Assembly: GCA_002782605.1 (NCBI GenBank)
Contig: PFIF01000127.1
Span: 1 to 10,656 of the forward strand
From: Deltaproteobacteria bacterium CG_4_8_14_3_um_filter_43_13
GTDB lineage: Bacteria; Desulfobacterota; UBA8473
Direction of reading: 5' to 3'
DNA length: 10,656 nucleotides
A program made the translations under genes and the position numbers. Under the pieces are notes generated by a model. The model was not told the DNA's origin and did no database searches. It worked only from the letters and a program-made list of their open reading frames with translations. Shown here piece by piece: positions 5,758 through 10,656 of this stretch. How positions within the stretch are numbered: position 1 is the stretch's first letter; every line of letters starts with the position of its first letter.

Positions 5758-6754
5758 AAATAAAACCTTCATCATTGCCGAAGCCGGCGTCAACCATAAC
5801 GGCAGCCTGGATATGGCGTTTCAACTAATTGACGTAGCCGTCGCTGCCGGGGCCGATGCTGTCAAATTTCAGACGTTCAAGGCCGAAAAAGTCATTGCCG
5901 TAAATGCACCCAAAGCCGGCTACCAGAAGGAAACCACCGGCTCAGATGAATCCCAATTAGAGATGGTCAAAAAGCTTGAGCTGGATGAAACGGCGCACAT
6001 ACGGCTTTACCAGTATTGCCAAGACAAAGGCATTCAATTTCTGTCAACACCCTTTGATCTGGAAAGCATTGATCTGCTGAACCGCCTGGGGTTGGAAATC
6101 TTCAAGATTCCATCAGGCGAGATAACGAATCTGCCCTATCTGAGAAAACTTGGGGCCTTGAAAAAACGGCTGATCATGTCCACCGGTATGGCGGATTTGG
6201 GGGAAATCGAGGATGCGCTGAATGTGCTGATCGATTCCGGCACGCCGTTGGGAAACATTACCGTTCTTCACTGCAACACCGAATATCCCACGCAGTTTGA
6301 GGATGTCAACCTGAGAGCCATGAAGACGATTGGCCATGCTTTTGGAGTAGCCGTTGGGTATTCTGATCATACGCCGGGTATTGAAGTGGCGGTTGCCGCA
6401 GTGGCACTGGGGGCAGCGGTGTTAGAAAAGCATTTTACCCTGGATCGAAACCTTCCGGGTCCCGACCACAAATCCAGTCTGGAGCCTGATGATCTGAAGG
6501 CGATGGTGCAGGCGATCCGCAATATCGAAAAAGCTCTTGGCAATGGCGTCAAACGCCCCAGCCCAAGTGAAGTAAAAAACAAGCTCATTGCTCGCAAGTC
6601 GCTGGTCGCAACCCAACCAATCAAGACGGGTGAACTGTTCAGTGCCGACAACATCACAGCCAAACGCCCCGGCACCGGCATCTCTCCCATGCGCTGGGAT
6701 GAAATTTTAGGGCAGGTCGCGCAAAAAGATTACAAGGCGGATGATCTGATATGA
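5753..6754 (+). CDS. neuB: N-acylneuraminate/legionaminate synthase (NeuB/LegI family)
   Basis: This full-length 333-residue protein condenses a 6-carbon N-acyl sugar with phosphoenolpyruvate to give a nine-carbon nonulosonic acid. With LegB and LegC upstream, the likely product is a legionaminic-type acid rather than plain sialic acid. Motifs along the TIM barrel: EAGVNHNG (residues 10-17), VKFQTFKAEKV, LSTPFD, KIPSGEITNLPYL, MSTGMAD, LHCNTEYPT, VGYSDHT, EKHFTLDR then GPDHKSSLEP. The C-terminal 60 or so residues (KSLVATQPIKTGE, KRPGTGISP) form the SAF antifreeze-like domain that closes the active site. The start ATG lies in the last unit of a heptamer array and no ribosome binding site is visible. 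The stop overlaps the next gene start as ATGA, implying translational coupling. Confidence 0.93.
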   Translation: MKNKTFIIAEAGVNHNGSLDMAFQLIDVAVAAGADAVKFQTFKAEKVIAVNAPKAGYQKETTGSDESQLEMVKKLELDETAHIRLYQYCQDKGIQFLSTPFDLESIDLLNRLGLEIFKIPSGEITNLPYLRKLGALKKRLIMSTGMADLGEIEDALNVLIDSGTPLGNITVLHCNTEYPTQFEDVNLRAMKTIGHAFGVAVGYSDHTPGIEVAVAAVALGAAVLEKHFTLDRNLPGPDHKSSLEPDDLKAMVQAIRNIEKALGNGVKRPSPSEVKNKLIARKSLVATQPIKTGELFSADNITAKRPGTGISPMRWDEILGQVAQKDYKADDLI

Positions 6755-7296
6755 GCGGAACCATAAAATTCGAGGACTTGCAGGATCGGATCATTGAGCT
6801 CAGGAGCCAAATGGTTTTGCTTGATACCGATGTTGCCGAACTATACGGTGTTGAGACAAAACGCATCAATGAGGCAGTAAAGAATAACCCTGACAAGTTT
6901 CCCTCTGGGTACATCATAGAACTTGATAAGAGGGAGTGGGAGTCGTTGAAGTCGAAATTTTCGACTTCAACAAAGGGCGGAAAGGTAAAGCTTCCAAGCG
7001 CTTTTCCTGAAAAAGGGCTGTATATGCTGGCGACGATTTTGAAAAGTCCTCAGGCAGTTCAAGCTACTCTGGCGATCATCGAGACTTTTGCAAAAATCAG
7101 ACAGCTATCAAGAAGCATTCAAGAGCTATCAGCAGTCCAAGACAAGGACAAGCAGAAGGCACTCATGCAGAGAAGTGGAGAGTTGATTGCCGGAATCTTT
7201 GATGACGACTTGCAAACGAGCGATACAGAGACATCCATCGAGCTGAACTTTGCGGTTTTGAAGTTCAAGCACACGATAAAGAAGAAGAAAAAATGA
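6751..7296 (+). CDS. ORF6N domain-containing DNA-binding protein
   Basis: This 181-residue protein has an N-terminal ORF6N domain, a KilA-N-related DNA-binding module common in phages and mobile cassettes. The signature at residues 14-60 is IELRSQMVLLDTDVAELYGVETKRINEAVKNNPDKFP in essence, with YGVETKRINEAV as the recognition helix. FPEKGLYMLATILKSPQAVQATLAIIETFAKIR lies at about 88-120, followed by a helical tail SRSIQELSAVQDKDKQKAL and a basic end (five lysines). It overlaps neuB by ATGA at its start and neuC by ATGA at its stop, so it occupies the exact seam between two pathway genes. It has no known sugar role. It may be a regulator or a passenger cassette. Its codon use is more A-rich than that of neuB. 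Confidence 0.85.
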   Translation: MSGTIKFEDLQDRIIELRSQMVLLDTDVAELYGVETKRINEAVKNNPDKFPSGYIIELDKREWESLKSKFSTSTKGGKVKLPSAFPEKGLYMLATILKSPQAVQATLAIIETFAKIRQLSRSIQELSAVQDKDKQKALMQRSGELIAGIFDDDLQTSDTETSIELNFAVLKFKHTIKKKKK

Positions 7297-7952
7297 GAAA
7301 AATCTGTATTGTCACCGGTAGCCGCGCCGAGTATGGACTTCTGCGGTGTGTTATGCAGGGTATCCAGGATGCTCCGAATCTGACCTTGCAGGTCGTTGCC
7401 ACGGGTATGCACCTGTCACCTGAGTTTGACATGACTATCCAGGAAATCGAGGCTGACGGTTTTGAACCGGATGAAACCATAGAAATACTCCTGTCCAGCG
7501 ACACGCCAACGGCCATCTGTAAATCCATGGGCCTCGCCTTGATCGGCTATGGCGAGGCGCTCCAAAGACTGAAACCCGATATGGTGGTGGTACTTGGCGA
7601 CCGGTTTGAAACATTTTGCATGGCCGCAGCGTCACAGGTTTGCCGGATTCCTCTTGCCCATATTCATGGCGGGGAGACCACGGAAGTCACCATTGACGAG
7701 GCCTTTCGCCACTCTATTACAAAAATGTCCCATCTGCATTTTGCCAGTTGCGAGGTTCACCGCCAGCGCATCATCCAACTGGGGGAAGCTCCGAATCGGG
7801 TGTTCAACGTTGGCGGCCTTGAACAAAGGGTTAATGAGATGGATGCCAAATTATCGAAGAAGATTGACTCTGTAGCTACTGATCTTGCTGCTCATCGGGC
7901 CGACACAGAGAGTCACAGGGCAGGGTACCGAATCAGTGAGAGCAGAGATTAA
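7293..7952 (+). CDS. neuC: UDP-GlcNAc 2-epimerase (hydrolysing) NeuC/LegG, truncated and fused to a coiled-coil tail
   Basis: Residues 1-176 match the N-terminal half of hydrolysing NDP-sugar 2-epimerases (NeuC/LegG/NnaA), which make the free 6-carbon sugar used by the synthase. Seen: CIVTGSRAEYGLL (nucleotide loop), VVATGMHLSPEFD, VLGDRFETFCMA, AHIHGGETTEVTIDEAFRHSITKMSHLHF, and RVFNVGGL. The family is normally about 370-390 residues, and the second Rossmann domain is missing. From codon 177 (position 7821) the frame runs into EQRVNEMDAKLSKKID followed by AAHRADTESH. This looks like the end of an unrelated small coiled-coil protein, so the junction is a recombination scar. A working epimerase is unlikely from this piece. 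The start overlaps the ORF6N stop by ATGA. Confidence 0.85.
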   Translation: MRKICIVTGSRAEYGLLRCVMQGIQDAPNLTLQVVATGMHLSPEFDMTIQEIEADGFEPDETIEILLSSDTPTAICKSMGLALIGYGEALQRLKPDMVVVLGDRFETFCMAAASQVCRIPLAHIHGGETTEVTIDEAFRHSITKMSHLHFASCEVHRQRIIQLGEAPNRVFNVGGLEQRVNEMDAKLSKKIDSVATDLAAHRADTESHRAGYRISESRD

Positions 7953-7969
7953 AGTTAAGTTGGGGAGTG

Positions 7970-8131
7970 AACCCCGAATTATGGCCAGTTTATGAAAAGG
8001 GAACAAGACGATATATGATGAAAAAGTTTCCTTTCGCAGTTATCTATTTAGTGTCAGGACTGAAAATGCAAATCGTTGCAGTTACGCATTGTAAACAAAA
8101 CCCTAGATACTGGAAAAACCGGTTAAGCTAA
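7970..8131 (+). pseudogene. C-terminal remnant of a RelE/ParE-type toxin gene
   Basis: In the frame ending at TAA 8129-8131 the translation reads NPELWPVYEKGTRRYMMKKF, then PFAVIYLVSG, then IVAVTHCKQNPRYWKNRLS. The order (NPxxWPxxExGxRRxxLKxFPFxVxY, then IVAVxHxxxxPxYWxxR) is the C-terminal half of type II ParE/RelE toxins. The frame is open only from 7937, where it abuts the end of the coiled-coil tail, so the N-terminal half and the partner antitoxin are missing. The ATG pair at 8015-8020 could at most start a 38-residue peptide. Confidence 0.6.
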
Positions 8132-8160
8132 AAAGGAAGAGAAACATTAGGGTCAGTATT

Positions 8161-8234
8161 CACATTTCTATTCTCCAATAATGCCAATTTGAGGGTCAAA
8201 TATGACGATATTGGGGCTAAAAACGGCTATTTTG
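8161..8234 (+). repeat. 74-bp dispersed direct repeat, copy 1
   Basis: Matches 10583-10656 with 2 mismatches in 74 bases. It contains the palindrome ATTTGA-GGG-TCAAAT (8188-8202) nested inside CCAATA...TATTGG, so it can form a compound hairpin. It follows the toxin remnant and lies in a 447-bp stretch (7953-8399) with no intact gene. Confidence 0.85.
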
Positions 8235-8276
8235 TGAACATTAATCCAAATATCTCAATATGATAGCGTGGCCCGA

Positions 8277-8300
8277 CCCCAAATCATACCCCAAATCATA
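8277..8300 (+). repeat. Tandem duplication of a 12-mer
   Basis: CCCCAAATCATA occurs twice in direct succession (8277-8288 and 8289-8300) in the gene-free stretch before the small coiled-coil gene. Confidence 0.8.
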
Positions 8301-8353
8301 ATAAGACCCGTAGGAAGACCTGGGGAGATCAGAAAATAATCACGTCCCCATTT

Positions 8354-8369
8354 TCCCATTTTGATGGGA
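8354..8369 (+). other. Small perfect hairpin upstream of the coiled-coil gene
   Basis: TCCCAT, loop TTTG, ATGGGA. No T run follows, so it is not a good terminator. It lies 30 bp before the next start codon. Confidence 0.35.
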
Positions 8370-8399
8370 TCTTAAAACAATGAAAGAGGTAGAAAGTAT

Positions 8400-8669
8400 A
8401 TGGAAAAAAGAGAAATAGAAGAGATTAAAAGACACTTCAGCGTAGTGGCAGAGGGCTTAGAGCATAAGATCCAGCTTGTGGCGGAAGGGATTACAAATGT
8501 AGATGAGAAACTGGAACGTTTCCGCCAAGAGGTCAAAGAAGAGTTCAAAGAAACCAGATCTATGATCAAATTCTCTTATGCCGAGTTGGATCGTCGGGTC
8601 GCTGTTATCGAGGATGAAGTTATGTCTTTGAAGAATCGGGTGGAACGGCTGGAAGCACGACAGGATTGA
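8400..8669 (+). CDS. Small coiled-coil protein of unknown function
   Basis: This 89-residue protein is very rich in Glu, Lys and Arg and predicted wholly helical. The order is an N-terminal segment HFSVVAEGLEHKIQLVAEGITNVDEKLERF, a middle KEEFKETRSMIKFSYAELDRRVAVIEDEV, and a C-terminal heptad helix MSLKNRVERLEARQD. There is no cysteine, signal peptide or membrane segment. Proteins of this look recur as unlinked small genes near toxin-antitoxin and mobile regions, but no function is established to my knowledge. A purine-rich stretch GAAAGAGG at about 8382-8389 may serve as a ribosome binding site. Its stop is 7 bp before a degenerate octamer array. Confidence 0.65.
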   Translation: MEKREIEEIKRHFSVVAEGLEHKIQLVAEGITNVDEKLERFRQEVKEEFKETRSMIKFSYAELDRRVAVIEDEVMSLKNRVERLEARQD

Positions 8670-8676
8670 AGTATAC

Positions 8677-8732
8677 TTGCTCACTTGCTGGCTTGAGTGC
8701 TTGTTGGCTGGATAGCTTGCTCGCATGTTGCC
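8677..8732 (+). repeat. Degenerate octamer tandem array (TTGCTNGC)
   Basis: Seven in-phase 8-bp units: TTGCTCAC, TTGCTGGC, TTGAGTGC, TTGTTGGC, TGGATAGC, TTGCTCGC, ATGTTGCC. The array begins 7 bp after the coiled-coil gene's stop codon. Confidence 0.65.
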
Positions 8733-8758
8733 TGTTCACATCTTGAAAAGAATAAATA

Positions 8759-8958
8759 GTTCACACTGAAAAATTCCCTTTTCCGCTCTCTGGTGCAGGT
8801 TTTTTGACCCATCTATGACTCGCTTCAGGCATTTTCAGGAACTCACCCTTCGGGCTCAACCATCTGAAAATGCTTATCTTCCGCTTCGTCAAGATGGGTT
8901 CCCCAAAAATCCTGCTCATGATCGCTCCAAAGGAAATTTTTCGTTTTTCAGTGTGAAC
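8759..8958. mobile_element. MITE-like non-autonomous element with perfect 15-bp TIRs and 6-bp target duplication
   Basis: The ends are GTTCACACTGAAAAA (8759-8773) and its exact reverse complement TTTTTCAGTGTGAAC (8944-8958). TAAATA flanks both sides (8753-8758 and 8959-8964) as a target-site duplication; a TA duplication inside a longer TIR (TAGTTC...GAACTA) is an alternative reading. Inside are further nested inverted repeats: ACCCATCT (8808-8815 region) with AGATGGGT (8892-8899 region), and GCATTTTCAG (8830-8839) with CTGAAAATGC (8864-8873). Thus the 200-bp element can fold into one long hairpin. It encodes no transposase. The short TIR and TA-containing target suggest mobilisation by an IS630/Tc1-mariner- or similar-type enzyme in trans, which is inference. 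Confidence 0.82.
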
Positions 8959-9028
8959 TAAATAGAACCGTCCCAATTATCCAATTATCGTCTTTTGGTT
9001 CCGGCTTGTCCGGGTTAGGAGTAGTCAA

Positions 9029-9304
9029 ATGGAAGTAACTTGCTTTGTAAAGAGAGAGGGGAATCAGTACGCTTCTTTGTGCGTAGAATTGGATGTGGCG
9101 TCTTGCGGGAAAACCAAGAAAGATGCCCTTGACGGACTGAAGCGTGCCATTGAAACGTATATTGAGTACATGGTTTCCGAGGGGCGCCAAAACAACATCT
9201 ATCGTCCGGTCCCCATGAATAAATTGAAATCATTTCTCTTCCCTGAAGACGAGGTAGAGGAAAAAACCCTCAAGGCAATTCCGCTCAGCTTTCAGTATGC
9301 TTAA
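9029..9304 (+). CDS. hicB: HicB family antitoxin
   Basis: This 91-residue HicB-like protein is the predicted antitoxin and autorepressor of the pair with the downstream hicA. The N-terminal half has the HicB degraded RNase H-like fold: CFVKREGNQYASLCVELDVAS, then CGKTKKDALDGLKRAIETYIEYM. The C-terminal part (RPVPMNKLKSF then KAIPLSFQYA) is short, and no clear ribbon-helix-helix or HTH is visible. AGGAG at 9017-9021 stands 7 nt before the ATG, a clear ribosome binding site. The gene overlaps hicA by 8 nt. The order antitoxin-toxin is the reverse of the classic hicAB order but common in this subtype. Any promoter must lie in the 70 bp after the MITE. Confidence 0.78.
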   Translation: MEVTCFVKREGNQYASLCVELDVASCGKTKKDALDGLKRAIETYIEYMVSEGRQNNIYRPVPMNKLKSFLFPEDEVEEKTLKAIPLSFQYA

Positions 9305-9527
9305 GAACCTGTCAAGCCAGGATGTTGCTTGGGTATTGAATCAGGTTGGTATCACCTTTAAGCGGCATGGAAAGGAAGACGTCTTTGAAGGTTGGTATGA
9401 TGGGAAAATCAGGGTTGTCATTGTTCCTCGAAATAAGCGCAGCATTCCACAGGGTACACTGAATTCCATTTGGAGGCAGGCAGGAATTAAGAGGGATCTT
9501 GCAGTAAGGTTGTGGCAGAATAGATAA
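9297..9527 (+). CDS. hicA: HicA family mRNA interferase-like toxin with altered catalytic motif
   Basis: This 76-residue protein has the HicA double-stranded-RNA-binding-like fold: LSSQDVAWVLNQVGITFKR, a short hairpin, RVVIVPRNKRSIPQGTLNSIWRQAGI and a final helix. The segment VPxxxxxxIPxGTLxSIxRQAGI is diagnostic. In active HicA toxins the strand after FKR carries GSH or GKH with the catalytic His. Here it reads RHGKEDVFEG, so the expected His is Glu, and the only nearby His is three residues earlier. The protein could be a weakened or inactive toxin, or a divergent subtype. It starts within the end of hicB, implying coupled translation. Confidence 0.78.
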   Translation: MLKNLSSQDVAWVLNQVGITFKRHGKEDVFEGWYDGKIRVVIVPRNKRSIPQGTLNSIWRQAGIKRDLAVRLWQNR

Positions 9528-9605
9528 AGGGTAACTCCTTCTTGTGGAAGAACGTAAATAACCTTACAAACCTGCCAACGGTCCCCTATTCGTAGACATT
9601 TTTGA

Positions 9606-9725
9606 AGACCACAACACCTCAATTGTCAAGAGGAAAGATTTGACGCCTATCCCTCGCTCTGGCGTGAAGGGAAATTGATTGACAGCGATGAGAGAATTTG
9701 GGATACATTAGAAAAACGCGGTTAA
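9606..9725 (+). pseudogene. Unidentified gene fragment
   Basis: In the 247-bp gap between hicA and the DUF433 gene, one frame is open from a TGA at 9603 to TAA 9723-9725. It ends with RFDAYPSLWREGKLID then SDERIWDTLEKRG, which looks like real protein (aromatic-rich, no low complexity). There is no usable start codon before the middle of the frame. A second frame over 9590-9678 (VDIFEDHNTSIVKRKDL) also looks protein-like, so a frameshifted remnant is possible. I do not recognise the family. Confidence 0.3.
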
Positions 9726-9773
9726 ATAGCAACGTCCACCATGATATACCCGCATATTCAGGAGTTTTGAAGA

Positions 9774-10022
9774 ATGATCGAGCAAAGACTTCTCAAAAGG
9801 ATTACTGCAAATCCGGAGATCTTTTCCGGAAAGCCGATCATCCGGGGAATGCGAATTTCAGTTGAAATGGTTCTGAGCCTTCTTGCCCAAGGGGCTCCCA
9901 TACAGGAACTGCTCGATGACTTCCCGGACCTGGAAGAGGATGACATTAAAGCCTGCCTTGCATATGCTCATGCCGTTATCGCCCACGATTCACTTGACAG
10001 CCTGAGTGTAGGTGCTCATTAA
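9774..10022 (+). CDS. DUF433 family antitoxin
   Basis: This 82-residue DUF433 protein (VapB45-like antitoxin family, winged-HTH fold) is usually paired with a DUF5615 PIN-like toxin. Signature residues: RITANPEIFSGKPIIRGMRISVEMVLSLLAQG, then LLDDFPDLEEDDIKACLAYA. This is the near-complete family pattern (P-xI-xxGKPxIxGTRI and DxLxxxPxLxxxDI-xAxLxYA). AGGAG at 9760-9764 gives a good ribosome binding site 9 nt before the ATG. The toxin follows immediately but is damaged. In this family the antitoxin probably also represses its own promoter. Confidence 0.85.
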   Translation: MIEQRLLKRITANPEIFSGKPIIRGMRISVEMVLSLLAQGAPIQELLDDFPDLEEDDIKACLAYAHAVIAHDSLDSLSVGAH

Positions 10023-10041
10023 CGTAGAGAATAGGGCTTCA

Positions 10042-10209
10042 ATGAAATTCTTAGTCGACCGATGTGCCGGCCGTAGTTTGGCAGATTGTCTTCGCAGCGA
10101 AGGCTATGACTCAGTTTATGCTGTATCACTTGGGCCTGACCCAGGAGATTGGGCTTTGCTTCAAAGGGCTGTTTCAGATATCTCTGCCCTGAGGAATACC
10201 CTGCTATAG
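10042..10209 (+). pseudogene. DUF5615 PIN-like toxin, C-terminally truncated
   Basis: MKFLVDRCAGRSLADCLRSE, then YDSVYAVSLGPDPGDWALLQ match the first half of DUF5615/Mut7-C-like PIN toxins, including the first acidic residue in FLVD. After AVS the expected block (usually xxILVTxDxDFG, carrying further acidic residues) is replaced by DISALRNTLL and a stop. The protein is 55 residues against the usual 110-120. The start at ATG 10042 is preferred on homology; a GTG at 10012 would overlap the antitoxin stop by 11 nt. The active site is incomplete, so the toxin should be dead. Confidence 0.7.
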
Positions 10210-10276
10210 CTTCTTCAAAAGGTTAGAAGGTGACAACGTCCCGCAGCCCCTGCACGCACCACACTACGGAAAGTTA

Positions 10277-10408
10277 TTTGAATATTTACGGTCGTCCCCT
10301 ATGGTTTCTTCCCCTATGGTTTCCGCTATGGTTTCCCCCTATGGTTTCTATGGTTTGAATATTTACGGTCGTCCCCTATGGGTAGCCGCGTCCCCTATGG
10401 GTAGCCGG
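10277..10408 (+). repeat. CTATGG-rich tandem repeat region
   Basis: A 28-bp perfect direct repeat (TTTGAATATTTACGGTCG then TCCCCTATGG) is at 10277-10304 and 10354-10381. Between and after them the core CTATGG occurs seven times (10299, 10314, 10326, 10339, 10348, 10376, 10395) in units such as CCCCTATGGTTTC. A 19-bp unit GTCCCCTATGGGTAGCCG plus one base is duplicated at 10371-10389 and 10390-10408. It occupies most of the gap between the toxin remnant and the transposase tail; the stretch 10210-10276 shows nothing else. Confidence 0.8.
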
Positions 10409-10656
10409 GTGAGAGAAGATGTGCAACTTTGGAGGCCATAAGGTCGGCGACAAGGACAGGTAGACCGGTGGGTGATCATAATTTTATGGACAAGATAGAA
10501 AGACTGACAGGCCGGTCACTTTCAAAAAGAAAACCGGGGAGAAGAAAGGCTGATAAATTAAGTGTTATGTCCCCTGAATACGCACATTTCTATTCTCCAA
10601 TAATGCCAATTTGGGGGTCAAAAATGACGATATTGGGGCTAAAAACGGCTATTTTG
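10405..10656 (+). pseudogene. REP-associated tyrosine transposase (RAYT), C-terminal remnant
   Basis: The frame opening after the TAG at 10402-10404 reads LEAIRSATRTGRPVGDHNF, then MDKIERLTGRSLSKRKPGRR. The pattern ATRTGRPxGxxxFxxxxExLxGRxLxxxKPGR is the characteristic C-terminal end of IS200-like RAYT proteins (Y1 transposases that act on REP sequences). The catalytic HUH and tyrosine regions are absent; upstream is repeat DNA, so the gene is 5'-truncated. The frame stays open through the 74-bp repeat to the window edge. A short protein from ATG 10486 is possible but unlikely to be functional. Confidence 0.6.
10583..10656 (+). repeat. 74-bp dispersed direct repeat, copy 2 (may continue past window)
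   Basis: Identical to 8161-8234 except for 2 bases, which weaken the central ATTTGA/TCAAAT palindrome. It lies directly behind the transposase remnant, where REP-type sequences are expected. The window ends inside or at the end of the repeat. Confidence 0.85.

Noticed and set aside
6367..6690. Minus-strand 107-codon open frame opposite neuB
   Set aside because: It is a shadow of the strongly conserved neuB coding frame.
7594..7875. Plus-strand 93-codon frame inside neuC
   Set aside because: It overlaps the conserved epimerase frame and has no recognisable protein features.
8761..8976. Minus-strand 71-codon open frame across the MITE
   Set aside because: It is explained by the inverted-repeat element, has no ribosome binding site and resembles no protein family.
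8161..10656. Integron cassette array
   Set aside because: No integrase and no attC core sites are seen, and the modules are separated by unlike sequences.

Overview
The window reads as bacterial accessory DNA: a surface-polysaccharide locus followed by a field of decayed small modules. The gene content (an EPS-associated MarR regulator, a legionaminate-type nonulosonic acid cluster, a four-helix-bundle S23 protein, an ORF6N protein, HicBA, DUF433/DUF5615 and a REP-associated tyrosine transposase tail) fits an environmental Gram-negative such as a Desulfobacterota- or Nitrospirota-like bacterium. The lineage is a guess from gene content and cannot be proved from the sequence.

Left part (1-2264). 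The 3' end of an alkaline-phosphatase-superfamily gene is followed by a strong sigma70-type promoter that drives a MarR-type EPS regulator with almost no leader. A 196-bp gap holds a JUMPstart/ops-like element and a weak terminator-like hairpin. A UDP-glucuronate 4-epimerase-type gene comes next and is broken by a 2-nt insertion.

Middle (2297-7952). The order is legB (4,6-dehydratase), legC (aminotransferase), an S23 four-helix-bundle gene, neuD/legH-like acetyltransferase, neuB/legI synthase, an ORF6N DNA-binding gene, and neuC/legG (hydrolysing 2-epimerase). Together legB, legC, neuD, neuB and neuC supply the sugar steps toward a legionaminic-acid-type nonulosonate. The S23 and ORF6N genes are foreign to that pathway and sit between pathway genes. 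neuD has a one-base deficit in an A8 run at its start, and neuC keeps only its first half, fused to an unrelated coiled-coil tail. No CMP-sugar synthetase is present, so the pathway is incomplete here.

The most striking pattern is a family of degenerate 7-bp tandem repeats (consensus CTTTSAG, or its complement). They fill the gaps legB/legC, legC/S23, S23/neuD and neuD/neuB, stay in phase for up to 10-11 units, and run into coding sequence at several gene ends.

Right part (7821-10656). This part holds a ParE/RelE toxin tail, two copies of a 74-bp dispersed repeat, a small coiled-coil gene, a degenerate 8-bp array, a 200-bp MITE-like element with perfect 15-bp terminal inverted repeats and a 6-bp target duplication, a hicBA pair with an altered toxin motif, an unidentified gene fragment, a DUF433 antitoxin with a truncated DUF5615 toxin, a CTATGG-rich tandem region, and the C-terminal end of a REP-associated tyrosine transposase.
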